DNA of 32,569 nt from Chitinivibrionales bacterium (GTDB lineage Bacteria > Fibrobacterota > Chitinivibrionia > Chitinivibrionales > WJKA01). The stretch covers positions 1-32,569 of the forward strand of contig WJLZ01000151.1 in NCBI GenBank assembly GCA_014728215.1. Direction: 5' to 3'. Numbering within the stretch: the first letter of the stretch is position 1; each line of letters begins with the position of its first letter. Under the pieces are notes generated by a model. It had not been told where the DNA came from. It saw nothing but the letters and a program-made list of their open reading frames with translations, and made no database searches. Made by a program: the position numbers and the translations under genes. Below, piece by piece: positions 7,921-15,970 of the stretch.

Positions 7921-8989
7921 CGATGCCCGCGGATGGCGCGGTGGTGAAGCCCAGACCCTTATGCTGTCGAAGGGGCTGAATCACCGGGGATGCCATTCAA
8001 TCATCGCGGCAGCTCCGCATAGTGAGCTTGCCAAGCGTAATTCGTTGCTGAAATTGCCCTTTTTGCCGTTGTCCATTAATCACGAGCTGGACATACCTGC
8101 GGTTGTTGCCCTAAGCCGGATTGTCGGGAAAGAGAAAATCGATATTGTCCACACTCATACGGCCCATACACATACCATAGCTCTTTGTGCCTTGCTCTTT
8201 AACAGGCAAACAAAACTTGTTGTATCCCGCCGGGTCGATTTTCCCGTTGCTGAAAACCGATTCAGCAAACTGAAATACACTGTCCGGTGCAATCGCTATA
8301 TTGCAATTTCCGAAATGGTCAAACAGGTTTTAATTGAGGGTGGAATACCTGAAAGCAAGATCGCTCTTGCGCACAGTGGGATCGATATGGCTAAATTCGA
8401 TGATATTCCGGGGGAGAGAGATTACCGGAATGAATTTGCTATTTCTCCCGATTCGACAGTGATAGGAAATATCGCAGCCCTGGCGCCCCACAAGGCGCAG
8501 AGAGATCTTCTCGATGCCGCACGAATTGTTGTTGATAATGATCCATCGGTTCATTTTCTGATTATTGGTGACGGTGACCTGAAGAATGAGCTTGAAAATC
8601 GATGTATAGAACTGAATCTCACCTCCCATGTGACATTTACCGGGTTTCGCACGGATATCGGTGAATTACTCCGGTATATGGATATTTTTGTGTTGTCATC
8701 CAGAACAGAGGGACTGGGGACATCGGTGCTCGATGCCATGCTTTCGGGCGTCCCGGTTGTGGCGACCTCTGCCGGAGGCATTTCCGAAATGGTGGTTCAC
8801 GAGGAGACGGGCCTGCTTTCTCCACCGGCCGATAGTAAAAACCTGGCCGGTAATCTTCTGACCCTGATTCATAACCGGCAATTGCGGGAGAAATTCGGAA
8901 AAGCCGGCAAGGTAAGAGTCAGGGAATTTGATATCGAAAAAACAGTCGATAAAACATTGATTGAATATAAAAAGTTAATGCAATCATGA
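7871..8989 (+). CDS. Family 4 glycosyltransferase
   Basis: A 372-residue GT4 enzyme. The N-terminus RVLQLNDARGWRGGEAQT (about 12-29) is the acceptor-side glycine loop; HTHTAHTHT and AISEMVKQVLIEGGIPE follow, and the C-terminal domain has a signature beginning at E280 in TEGLGTSVLDAMLSGVPVV. The second acidic residue of the usual E-x7-E motif is Asp288, a conservative change. The ATG at 7871 lies 50 bp inside the preceding gene; no ATG, GTG or TTG occurs between it and the conserved first strand, so the overlap appears real. The final codons overlap the next start as ATGA. Confidence 0.85.
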   Translation: MQNSGTYTTPIRVLQLNDARGWRGGEAQTLMLSKGLNHRGCHSIIAAAPHSELAKRNSLLKLPFLPLSINHELDIPAVVALSRIVGKEKIDIVHTHTAHTHTIALCALLFNRQTKLVVSRRVDFPVAENRFSKLKYTVRCNRYIAISEMVKQVLIEGGIPESKIALAHSGIDMAKFDDIPGERDYRNEFAISPDSTVIGNIAALAPHKAQRDLLDAARIVVDNDPSVHFLIIGDGDLKNELENRCIELNLTSHVTFTGFRTDIGELLRYMDIFVLSSRTEGLGTSVLDAMLSGVPVVATSAGGISEMVVHEETGLLSPPADSKNLAGNLLTLIHNRQLREKFGKAGKVRVREFDIEKTVDKTLIEYKKLMQS

Positions 8990-10146
8990 ATATTGCGATA
9001 ATTACCGAAGAATTTCCTCCCCATAAGGGGGGCGGCATAGCCGAGTGGTGTATGGGTATTGGTGAAAACCTGGTCGGGTACGGTCATTCGGTAACAATTC
9101 TGTGCAAGAAGAAAAAAAAAGAATTCGATTACAGTATCTATGACGGCAAGTCCTATTCGTTTTGGCCCTTAAAAGGGCACGACTGGCATAGAAATCGGTT
9201 CTGGTATTCGCTTTATTATCTATGGCGGTATTTGGACCGTCATCACGATGCAATAATTATTACGTCGACCTGGGAGCTGGCATTTGCCTTTTCTTTTCTT
9301 AAGAACCGATATCCTGGGGCGCGATTGATCGTGGGGGTGCATGGCACCGAAGTTACCAGAAATTTGAGTAAGCGAAAAGTTGGCTCCCTTTGTAAAACTA
9401 TGAATGCTGCCGAATGGATAATTCCGGTCAGCAGATATACGAAAGGTGAGTTGAAAAAAAAGATCGGTAATGCATTCGATGAAAAGATTGTCGTGGTTCC
9501 CAACGGTGTTGACATACAGCGGTTCGCTCCCTGTGAAAATACCGGGAGAATAAGCGAACGCTACGGCTTTCCTCTGTCGAACCATATACTTCTTACGCTT
9601 GCCCGGATCGTGGAGCGCAAGGGGTGCGATACGGTAATCGAGGCTTTACCCGAGATTGTGCGTAAGTATCCGGATACGACATACATTGTTGCCGGTTCGG
9701 GCGAAAGGAATTACCTGAAAAGACTTCATGAGCAAACACAGCGCCTTAAAATGGAAAATCATGTATTTTTTACAGGGTTCGTAAATGATGAAGACCTTCC
9801 GGCGCTCTATAGCTACTCCACGCTTAATGTTATGATGAGCAGGGATGTTATGGACGATGGTGACAGTGAGGGATTCGGTATTACCTTTTTAGAGGCGAAT
9901 GCCTGCGAATGTCCGGTGGTCGGTTCGACCGCAGGTGGTATTCCGGATGCTGTTGAGGAGGGGGTTTCGGGCTTTTTATTGCCGCCCCAAAACCCGGCCG
10001 CGCTGTCGGCAACAATCATTTCACTCTTTGATAATCCGGAAAAACTGGAACGAACAGGAAAAGCATCCAGAAAAAGAGTGGAAGAAAATTTTACCTGGCA
10101 GAGTGCCGCAGAAAAAGTACAAAAGCTCATTCAACCTGATCGGTGA
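8986..10146 (+). CDS. Family 4 glycosyltransferase, PimB/mannosyltransferase-like
   Basis: A 386-residue GT4 enzyme starting inside the previous stop (ATGA, 8986-8989). Visible features: IITEEFPPHKGGGIAEW (5-21), VGVHGTEV, VVVPNGVDIQRF, the C-terminal domain opening ILLTLARIVERKGCDTVIEA, and E295-x7-E303 in SEGFGITFLEANACECPVV. This layout resembles phosphatidylinositol mannosyltransferase-like and related hexosyltransferases, but donor and acceptor cannot be read from sequence. It is the last recognisable glycosyltransferase of the run; the following outer-membrane protein frame overlaps its 3' end. Confidence 0.85.
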   Translation: MNIAIITEEFPPHKGGGIAEWCMGIGENLVGYGHSVTILCKKKKKEFDYSIYDGKSYSFWPLKGHDWHRNRFWYSLYYLWRYLDRHHDAIIITSTWELAFAFSFLKNRYPGARLIVGVHGTEVTRNLSKRKVGSLCKTMNAAEWIIPVSRYTKGELKKKIGNAFDEKIVVVPNGVDIQRFAPCENTGRISERYGFPLSNHILLTLARIVERKGCDTVIEALPEIVRKYPDTTYIVAGSGERNYLKRLHEQTQRLKMENHVFFTGFVNDEDLPALYSYSTLNVMMSRDVMDDGDSEGFGITFLEANACECPVVGSTAGGIPDAVEEGVSGFLLPPQNPAALSATIISLFDNPEKLERTGKASRKRVEENFTWQSAAEKVQKLIQPDR

Positions 10147-10885
10147 TAACAAAATCAAGACAAAAATATTCATAAGACTCTTTTTTGTTATTTGTATAAC
10201 CGGGAATATTATCGGTGCGGAAAATGATAAATCCTCCCTGTTCCCCAACCAGTATTTCATTGGCGCGGCCTTTTCGCAAAATGTCAGACGTGGCTATTTC
10301 GATATGAAGGGCTACCGACAGGAGGTCGACAAAGAGCCGCTGGCGTTCTGGGGAGCCGCTTTTGCCCGGCGGTACTATCTTGCTCCCTGGCTCAGACTCC
10401 AGTTCAGCACCCTCCTTGATTTCGGAAGCGAAATAACCGACACTTTAACCATGTATTTTCCCTCCGAAAACAATATTGCCGAGGTTGCAATCAGCAACAA
10501 CTTTTTTCATTTCTCTTTTGGTTCCGAACTGCAGTATGTTTTCCCTCCGGAAAAGGCCTTTATCCCTTTTCTTTCCATGGGGATTGGATTGAATTATTTA
10601 TCGGTAAGAGAGGCGGGCAAAAGAAATGATGAAATTGTAGGAATCAGGGAGCCGGTTGCCATAAAAGACAGTGAAGACAAGAATTTCAGAATAAACATGC
10701 AGGGAGGTCTGGGAGCCGATATTATCATTACAAAGAAAGCTAAAATATCGCTCGCCTATTACTATCGCTACTGGCACCCGATGAGATACGAATATATCCG
10801 GGATTTACCCCTTACTACCGCTGAATACTGGGAATCATATCGAAGCCACGGCATTCTTATCGGGATAGCATGGGATGAGGGGTGA
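10103..10885 (+). CDS. Predicted outer-membrane beta-barrel protein (start uncertain)
   Basis: A hypothetical exported protein of about 260 residues. A basic stretch (DNKIKTK) leads into a hydrophobic segment (IFIRLFFVICITGNIIGA), which looks like a signal peptide. Then come alternating polar/aromatic strands typical of small barrels (YFIGAAFSQNVRRGYFD, FIPFLSMGIGLNYLSV, ISLAYYYRYWHPMRYEY) and a final strand GILIGIAWDEG. No ATG lies near the start: the candidates are GTG at 10103 (44-bp overlap with the glycosyltransferase) or CTG at 10136; the frame is open much further upstream, but that part is antisense-free shadow of the GT4 gene. Location after the glycan genes suggests an envelope role. 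I do not recognise a specific family, and the ending is polar rather than the usual terminal aromatic. Confidence 0.6.
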   Translation: MPQKKYKSSFNLIGDNKIKTKIFIRLFFVICITGNIIGAENDKSSLFPNQYFIGAAFSQNVRRGYFDMKGYRQEVDKEPLAFWGAAFARRYYLAPWLRLQFSTLLDFGSEITDTLTMYFPSENNIAEVAISNNFFHFSFGSELQYVFPPEKAFIPFLSMGIGLNYLSVREAGKRNDEIVGIREPVAIKDSEDKNFRINMQGGLGADIIITKKAKISLAYYYRYWHPMRYEYIRDLPLTTAEYWESYRSHGILIGIAWDEG

Positions 10886-10890
10886 GGAAT

Positions 10891-11068
10891 GAGCGCACGA
10901 ACGCACGAGGTCACGAGCGTACGGGGGGAACAAAAATCATTCTCGTCCCGGTTCTTGAAGATCAATAATGATGTACGATAATAGATTAAGAAAATGGATC
11001 AGGAATATGGATCCAGCAACCAGCGACCGGCATCCAGCATCATTGCACGCTCGTGCGGTCGTACGCTC
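10891..11068. repeat. Dispersed element with 19-bp inverted ends, copy B, overlapping the 3' end of lepB
   Basis: A block of 178 bp bounded by inverted copies of one 19-mer: gagcgcacgaacgcacgag at 10891-10909, and at 11050-11068 a segment whose reverse complement is gagcgtacgaccgcacgag (17 of 19 match). Additional gagcgtacg words follow the left end (10915-10923). The interior, read on the minus strand, has gatgctgg/ctggttgctgg words and a ccattttcttaatctattatc segment that align by eye with the spacer at 2810-2963. No transposase frame is present, so it resembles a non-autonomous miniature element. It lies between convergent genes and includes the last 23 or so codons of lepB. Confidence 0.6.
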
Positions 11069-12039
11069 ACTCTTCCATTCCATGGCTGAATAAGCATTCC
11101 GATCCGGTCCCAGCGGATTTTCATTGGAAGAAGGTAAAAGGGGACTTCTTTGTCGAGGGAAAAGTAGAGAATAAATGCTTTGGCTTTGACAAAGTTGCGA
11201 TTGAGATAGCCCCAGAAACGGGAGTCGGTTGAATTGTCGCGGTTGTCGCCGAGCATGAAATAATTGTCGTTTTTGACGGTATACTCGGTAAGCCGTTCTC
11301 CGTCCAGATAGAGGAGTTTCCGAATGGCGATGGTTTTATCTGGCGCCCGCCGGGCCATTTCCATTTTAACGTATGAGATTTTCTGGTCGACCACGGCCCA
11401 TATATCCACCTTATCGAAACTAAAGCTGTTAACATATTCGCCGTCAACATAGAGCTGGTATTCGGTTTTCACCTCTTTTAAAGGATTCTCCTGGTGAACG
11501 AGTGTTTTGAGAAAATGAAATTCCCTGACCGGCAGGTCACTGATTTTTATTTTATCACCCTTTTTCGGTATGCGGAGAGGAGCAAAGTTGCGGATTTTTT
11601 CAAAGGGTACATTACCATTGTTCAGGTATTGACCTTTTGGAGGTAATGCCACCGGTTTTCCGTCGACTTTAACTTCGGCGCCCTTAATTTCGATTGTCTG
11701 TCCGGGACCTGCAACACATCGTTTAATATAGTCTTTCTTATCGGTTCCCGGATATCTGAAAATGATAACATCACCTGTTTTGGGATCGGTAATACCGGGG
11801 AATTTGGCATAGGTTCCGAAACTGTTAAAGGGAAGGACCGGCGCGCCATAGATAAATTTCAGTCCCAGAAGGAAATCACCGACAAGAAGGCTTTTTTCCA
11901 TCGAGCCGGTGGGTATTCTGAATGCCTGGATAACATATACGATGGCGATAAGGGCCATAAGAAGTGCCGAGGCCATTTCCTTACCGAAATGAAAAAGCCC
12001 CGCCGATTCACTTCTTCGTTTTTCTGTCTTCTTTGTCAA
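10999..12039 (-). CDS. lepB: Signal peptidase I
   Basis: Inner-membrane serine protease that removes signal peptides from exported proteins (346 residues). One N-terminal membrane helix (about 21-40) leads straight into the catalytic-serine box FRIPTGSMEKSLLVGD with Ser46; the general-base lysine is in DYIKRCVAGPGQ (Lys106); the conserved GDNRDNSTDSRFWG box lies near 270. A long insertion of about 100 residues sits between the lysine box and the GDNR box, as in larger signal peptidases. The start is a TTG at 12037-12039 sharing TTGA with the preceding stop; aaggaggt about six bases upstream decides it. Beyond RIGMLIQPW, where family members usually end, roughly 25 residues (VSVRPHERAMML and onward) are encoded by the repeat element at 10891-11068, so the native stop seems to have been lost. 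Confidence 0.9.
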   Translation of the reverse strand: MTKKTEKRRSESAGLFHFGKEMASALLMALIAIVYVIQAFRIPTGSMEKSLLVGDFLLGLKFIYGAPVLPFNSFGTYAKFPGITDPKTGDVIIFRYPGTDKKDYIKRCVAGPGQTIEIKGAEVKVDGKPVALPPKGQYLNNGNVPFEKIRNFAPLRIPKKGDKIKISDLPVREFHFLKTLVHQENPLKEVKTEYQLYVDGEYVNSFSFDKVDIWAVVDQKISYVKMEMARRAPDKTIAIRKLLYLDGERLTEYTVKNDNYFMLGDNRDNSTDSRFWGYLNRNFVKAKAFILYFSLDKEVPFYLLPMKIRWDRIGMLIQPWNGRVSVRPHERAMMLDAGRWLLDPYS

Positions 12040-12818
12040 AATGTTACCTCCTTGGGGTCCCGGAAAAACGCCAGGATGTCGTCGTGCACCCTGCCGTTTG
12101 TAGCGACGAATGTCCCGTTCTCAACTGTTTTATTTCCATGGATGTCCGAGATTTCTCCACCTGCTTCCTGAATAATGCATGCCGCTGCCGCGCAGTCCCA
12201 CGGTTTATCCATCAAATTGACGCAGGCGTCGAGTTTCCCGCCGGCAACTGAAGCATAGGAATAGGCGTCCATATAACCGTAGGAATAATCCCACTGCTTC
12301 ATCATACTCAGTAACTGTTGTCCGGCAGTAGTATCCGATTTCTCGATATAGCCAAGAGAACTGCCGAAAACATGTGCTACACTGCTGGTGTTTGAAACGT
12401 GTATCGGTGTTCCGTTGCAATAAGCGCCGCCTCCCCGTGACGCCCAGTATGTCTCTTTGAGGCCGGCGAAATGAATTACGCCTACCACATATTGTTTATT
12501 ATGTTCGAGGCCGATCAGGGTACTGAAGGTTGGTATTCCATGGATATAGGGACGGGTACCGTCAATGGGATCCACAATCCATCGCCTGCCGTTGCCCGAA
12601 TCCTGCAGTCCGGTCTCTTCTCCAAGAAAACCGTCGCCGGGAAAATTTTCCAGAAGTTTCCTTCTGATAAGCGCTTCGCACTGTTTATCGATTTGGGTTA
12701 CCGGTGAGTTGTCGGATTTTATTTCGATATTTTTGAGGGATGAAAATGCTGAAAGCTGCAATTTGCCGGCTTCTTCGGAGCAGTCCAGGGCAATCTTCAG
12801 TTCTTTGTTATAGGTCAT
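12036..12818 (-). CDS. Inositol-monophosphatase family phosphatase, probably HisN-like
   Basis: A 260-residue Mg-dependent phosphatase of the inositol monophosphatase fold. Metal ligands are visible: GEE (Glu67-Glu68), DPIDGT (Asp83-Thr88) and WDCAAA (Asp208). The run WIVDPIDGTRPYIHGIP and the overall length are close to histidinol-phosphatases of the HisN type, but inositol-1-phosphatase, or 3'-phosphoadenosine 5'-phosphate phosphatase (CysQ) activity, cannot be excluded. The ATG at 12816-12818 has aggag eight bases upstream. The start overlaps the end of panB by 11 bp and the stop overlaps lepB, so panB, this gene and lepB are co-translated. No other histidine-biosynthesis gene is nearby. 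Confidence 0.8.
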   Translation of the reverse strand: MTYNKELKIALDCSEEAGKLQLSAFSSLKNIEIKSDNSPVTQIDKQCEALIRRKLLENFPGDGFLGEETGLQDSGNGRRWIVDPIDGTRPYIHGIPTFSTLIGLEHNKQYVVGVIHFAGLKETYWASRGGGAYCNGTPIHVSNTSSVAHVFGSSLGYIEKSDTTAGQQLLSMMKQWDYSYGYMDAYSYASVAGGKLDACVNLMDKPWDCAAAACIIQEAGGEISDIHGNKTVENGTFVATNGRVHDDILAFFRDPKEVTF

Positions 12819-13659
12819 GAAACGTACTCCTGTTTTTCAGCCAGGTATCGACTGCCGAAAAACTGCTGTCGGGAATATGAGCGATATTGTTTTGGGTAGG
12901 AAATGCTTTGTTTCTGACTTCCCGGGCATAGGATGAAACTGCCTGTTCGTAAAGACCCCGTGCTGAGGCGTACTCTTTTGCGTGACGGAATGTTCTGTTT
13001 GAGAGTCCCAGGATATCGTTAACCACCTGGACCTGACCGCTGCAATATCGTCCAGCGCCGATACCGATAGTCGGGATTTGCAGCAGATTGGTGATTTCAC
13101 GGGCAAGTTTTTCGGGTATCAGTTCCAGAACAATCATGAAAGCCCCGGCATTTTCCAACGCCAGAGCCGCTTCACAAAGCTTTATTGCCCGTTCCGAATC
13201 TTTTCCCTGAACCCTGGCCCGGGGACCATCGAACTGAGGCTTGTAACCGATGTGCCCGCATACTGGAATAGTGCCCCCTTTTGTAAGGTGACGGATTATC
13301 TCAAGAACATTCCCTTCACCTTCGATTTTTATGCCGTCTGCGCCGTCTTCCATAAATTGCCGGGCCGTGGAGAGGGCGTCTTCAGTCGATTGAAAAGATT
13401 TGTAAGGCATATCGCAGAGGATAAATGAATTTTTAACCCCCCGGGAGACTGCACGAAGATGATGACGCATGTCGTCGATCGTCACCTCCGATACATCGGA
13501 ATAGCCCAGAACATTAGTGCCCACACTGTCGCCCACCAGTTGAATATCAATCCCGCATAAATCTTCGATAATCGCCGTTGGGTAATCGTAGGATGTGAGC
13601 ATGACAATGGTTTGATTGTCAAGTCTTTTTTTATGAAGGTCGGTGACTGTTATTTTCAT
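12808..13659 (-). CDS. panB: 3-methyl-2-oxobutanoate hydroxymethyltransferase
   Basis: First committed enzyme of pantothenate (coenzyme A) synthesis: it transfers a hydroxymethyl group from 5,10-methylene-tetrahydrofolate to ketoisovalerate, giving ketopantoate, in the cytosol. Length 283 residues is slightly above the family's usual 265 or so. Conserved segments: VMLTSYDYPTA (19-29), LVGDSVGTNVLGY (41-53, metal ligand Asp44), LCDMPY (Asp83), GGTIPVCGHIGYKPQ and VLELIP with the catalytic Glu179, then GIGAGRYCSGQVQVVNDILG. The ATG at 13657-13659 has no strong ribosome-binding site. It heads the minus-strand panB-phosphatase-lepB unit, and panC, panD and panE are not in the window. Coenzyme A supply links it loosely to the lipid operon further along. 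Confidence 0.95.
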   Translation of the reverse strand: MKITVTDLHKKRLDNQTIVMLTSYDYPTAIIEDLCGIDIQLVGDSVGTNVLGYSDVSEVTIDDMRHHLRAVSRGVKNSFILCDMPYKSFQSTEDALSTARQFMEDGADGIKIEGEGNVLEIIRHLTKGGTIPVCGHIGYKPQFDGPRARVQGKDSERAIKLCEAALALENAGAFMIVLELIPEKLAREITNLLQIPTIGIGAGRYCSGQVQVVNDILGLSNRTFRHAKEYASARGLYEQAVSSYAREVRNKAFPTQNNIAHIPDSSFSAVDTWLKNRSTFHDL

Positions 13660-13744
13660 ATATTCAAGACCGGTTTATTATGAACCCTCAAAAATAAATT
13701 GTGTCTTGACCCAATTACTCGATTCCGTTGAAAAGAGCTCATTA

Positions 13745-13774
13745 TTGAAGTGGCGGCATATTTAGTAGTATAAT
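13745..13774 (+). promoter_or_regulatory. Putative sigma-70 type promoter
   Basis: TTGAAG (13745-13750) and a perfect TATAAT (13769-13774) are separated by 18 bp. Transcription would begin near 13781 and leave a leader of about 235 nt before the gene at 14017. Judged by eye from consensus only. Confidence 0.45.
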
Positions 13775-13792
13775 TAGAATTGTTTTACGCAC

Positions 13793-13848
13793 TCCCGGAA
13801 TTTCGGGAAATTCACTGCTTGATCCTGAGGGTGCTTATGCTTCCGGGA
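13793..13848 (+). other. Possible mutually exclusive hairpins in a 5' leader
   Basis: The segment tcccggaa (13793-13800) can pair locally with tttcggga (13801-13808; effective 5-bp stem, 6-nt loop) or, with a perfect 8-bp match, with ttccggga at 13841-13848. A further small stem (atcc-tga-gggt) sits between them. The layout is what an alternative-structure leader would show, but no known riboswitch consensus is visible and there is no terminator after it. Confidence 0.35.
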
Positions 13849-14016
13849 AAGAAAAATAGCAGGCTTTTATTGTGTCCGGATATGGCAAACGAAATCAATT
13901 TTGAAATGTTATCTTGCCAATAAGGCATGTTCTCCTGCATTTTCTTATATTATTACTATAAGTGCCCCAATCGACCTGTTTTCTAAGCAGGAACCTTCAA
14001 CTCTATGGCAGCGTAA

Positions 14017-14595
14017 ATGAAGCACTTCTATCGTAGCCGATTCACCCCCCCCGGACCATCCGTCACTTCACGGGTGTTATTTCTCCTGTTACTTCTTTTT
14101 CTGGTAACGGTTTCTGAAGGTATTTATACGACTCTCAGGATAGAATCCATTAAATCGAGTAAAGCGCCGCGAATTGAAGAGAAGCGACTCATTTATACTC
14201 TCGATGCAAAATTTAATGAGCGGCCTAAAAATTACTGGTCCTATTTTGATAAAAAATCAAATTCCATTGTTATCGATTGTTATGACACCTGGCTCGATTC
14301 ACTTCCTGCCAGCATACTGGTAAGTACTCCTTTTACCGGGGTCGATATTACCAACACCGAAGCAAAGAAAACGGTAACAGGTAAGTTGGCAAAATTTTCA
14401 ATCAATCTGGATTCACTCTGGTATTACAAAATTGATCCTGTCGATAATAATGTTCTTCGACTGACAGTCTGGAAATATTTTAAAGAAAGAGGAACAAAAA
14501 AAGAGAAAAAAAATCTGACAATTGCCTACCTTGCAGTTGGTGGTCTTACCGCTGCACTTACCTTCGCCATTATTCTTCTGACTACCCAGCGATAA
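14017..14595 (+). CDS. Hypothetical protein with a membrane segment at each end
   Basis: A 192-residue protein that I do not recognise. Residues 1-18 are basic and proline-containing, followed by a strong hydrophobic helix (about 19-33, SRVLFLLLLLFLVTVSEG) acting as a signal anchor, a central polar domain of about 130 residues, and a second hydrophobic helix (about 168-188) before a short TTQR tail. The central part (RPKNYWSYFDKKSNSIVIDC) has the beta-strand pattern of AMIN-like domains, which bind cell-wall or secretin components; this is a weak resemblance. With both ends in the membrane, the domain probably faces the periplasm. The ATG at 14017 has no clear ribosome-binding site. It lies upstream of ssb, separated by about 125 bp of AT-rich sequence. 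Confidence 0.65.
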   Translation: MKHFYRSRFTPPGPSVTSRVLFLLLLLFLVTVSEGIYTTLRIESIKSSKAPRIEEKRLIYTLDAKFNERPKNYWSYFDKKSNSIVIDCYDTWLDSLPASILVSTPFTGVDITNTEAKKTVTGKLAKFSINLDSLWYYKIDPVDNNVLRLTVWKYFKERGTKKEKKNLTIAYLAVGGLTAALTFAIILLTTQR

Positions 14596-14719
14596 AGCAG
14601 GGGTAGGAAAAGGTTTTTTTAAAACTCTTGCTTTTCAGTTTAAAAGAGTTCATTTTATATATGTATTTTATATGTAATTTGATAATCTCAGGTTTGGAAC
14701 ATTTATTCCTGGAGGATGT

Positions 14720-15169
14720 ATGGCAAGTGTTAATAAGGTTATTTTGATTGGAAATTTAGGAAAAGATCCCGAGTTGAAGTATACGCCTTCGGGTCAGGCT
14801 GTGACAAATTTTCCTGTTGCAACCTCCGAGCGGTTTACCGATAAAAGTGGTCAGAAACAGGAGCGCACCGAGTGGCATAATATTGTTGCTTGGGGCAAAC
14901 TTGCCGAGTTGGCAAATCAGTATTTGAAAAAAGGACGGTCTGCATATATCGAAGGGCGGTTAACGACCCGGAGCTGGGAAGACCGGGACGGCAACCGGCG
15001 GTATAAAACCGAAGTCAATGCCAGAGAAATAGTTTTTCTCGGTGGAACCGGAGGCAACGGAGGACAGTCCACAGCGCCGCCTTCGGATAATACCTATCAG
15101 AATCCAGAAGGTTTTGATCAATCTGTTCAAGAGCCCGGTACCGCTGTGGAAGATGATCTTCCTTTTTGA
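14720..15169 (+). CDS. ssb: Single-stranded DNA-binding protein
   Basis: Cytosolic protein that coats single-stranded DNA in replication, recombination and repair, acting as a tetramer. The 149-residue sequence starts with [20 protein letters not shown] and continues through [40 protein letters not shown] and [13 protein letters not shown], the complete OB fold (about 1-110). A Gly/Gln/Pro/Ser-rich linker then leads to the acidic tip EDDLPF, which recruits partner proteins. The length is normal. The ATG at 14720 follows a clear ribosome-binding site (ctggagg). It lies apart from rpsF/rpsR, the usual partners of ssb in many bacteria. Confidence 0.97.
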   Translation: MASVNKVILIGNLGKDPELKYTPSGQAVTNFPVATSERFTDKSGQKQERTEWHNIVAWGKLAELANQYLKKGRSAYIEGRLTTRSWEDRDGNRRYKTEVNAREIVFLGGTGGNGGQSTAPPSDNTYQNPEGFDQSVQEPGTAVEDDLPF

Positions 15170-15313
15170 GTTTAGTCGATTAAATTATCTTTGAACATAA
15201 TATGAATAAAATGCTTATTCCGTAGAGATATAATTTGCCGTTGAGTTATTATAAATTCTATTTTCATAAGCTATTAGAACTCTTTGTACACCCACTCAAG
15301 AAGAGGTATTATT

Positions 15314-15970
15314 ATGGGTACTGAAGTATTGCTTTTAGGTGTATTGGCGGGAATAACACTTCTTGCTTACATGGTAGCAATCAATTCACACGGACCGACT
15401 CGCCTGTCGATTTCATACTTACTTGCCACAATTTTGCTTGCCGGTACGGTATGGGCGATCGTTCAGCATGTGAATTCGGGACTCGACAAAGAGAAAATGG
15501 CGGAACTCAGGAGGCTGGAGCTTGAAAAGCAGGCGGCTGAGGAGAGAATCAAGAATAAAGAAGAAGAGCTCATGGAGAATAAACACCGGACAAATTTTGC
15601 GGCCAGACTGAATGATATTATCAATCGTGGTACCGGTCTGGCGACTACGATGATGAATGTCGACCTTCGGAATATGTCCTATGATCTTGAAACGCTTCTC
15701 GGCCGCGCTGCTGCTACCAAGAAAAAATCAAGTGAGCTGAAAAAAGAATTTGAGTCCCTTGAACCGGAAGATGAGTTTTTTACGCAGAGCATGGAATTAA
15801 TTGATGAGGCGCTTACCGATTTAACCGAAGCAGGCAGGTTTTACTATCTCTATTATCGATCAGAGGATACGACGCAGGAAGAACTCAGGGAGAGGTTACT
15901 CCGACAAAAGGCCCGCAAAGCATACGAAAGCTTCAAAAAAGCCGGCTCCCTGGTAGTATCAAATACATGA
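15314..15970 (+). CDS. Hypothetical membrane protein with coiled coil
   Basis: A 218-residue protein with no recognised family. Two predicted membrane helices (about 4-23, EVLLLGVLAGITLLAYM, and 32-52, LSISYLLATILLAGTVWAIV) are followed by a highly charged heptad-like helix (about 58-92, rich in Glu, Lys, Arg and Leu), a central segment with NRGTGLATTMMNVDLRNMSY, and a further charged helical tail with YYLYYRSEDTTQEELRERLL. The bulk probably faces the cytosol as an oligomerising coiled coil. The ATG at 15314 is chosen over a TTG at 15284 because agaggt lies about six bases upstream and the membrane helix starts immediately. It follows ssb by about 145 bp; no functional link is evident. Confidence 0.7.
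   Translation: MGTEVLLLGVLAGITLLAYMVAINSHGPTRLSISYLLATILLAGTVWAIVQHVNSGLDKEKMAELRRLELEKQAAEERIKNKEEELMENKHRTNFAARLNDIINRGTGLATTMMNVDLRNMSYDLETLLGRAAATKKKSSELKKEFESLEPEDEFFTQSMELIDEALTDLTEAGRFYYLYYRSEDTTQEELRERLLRQKARKAYESFKKAGSLVVSNT

Larger units (their letters stand above)
13660..14016. other. Divergent spacer between panB and a hypothetical gene, with structured leader
   Basis: This 357-bp spacer has no credible reading frame. It contains a plus-strand promoter candidate at 13745-13774 followed by a region that can form alternative hairpins (13793-13848). Beyond 13850 I see AT-rich sequence with no recognisable element, ending in a minimal ATG-GCA-GCG-TAA frame just before the next gene's ATG. 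A panB promoter must also lie here but is not obvious. Confidence 0.5.

Noticed and set aside
9899-10102. Upstream extension of the outer-membrane protein frame to an ATG-like start far inside the GT4 gene
   Set aside because: The extension is Arg/Cys/Gln-rich nonsense overlapping a clearly coding GT4 frame, and it would place the signal peptide in the middle of the protein.
10891-10927. CRISPR-like array of gagcgcacga words
   Set aside because: The words are adjacent and degenerate, with no regular spacers, and no cas gene is in the window.
14623-14650. Terminator upstream of ssb (aactctt/aagagtt)
   Set aside because: The stem is AT-rich with a loop of about 14 nt and no proper T-tract after it.
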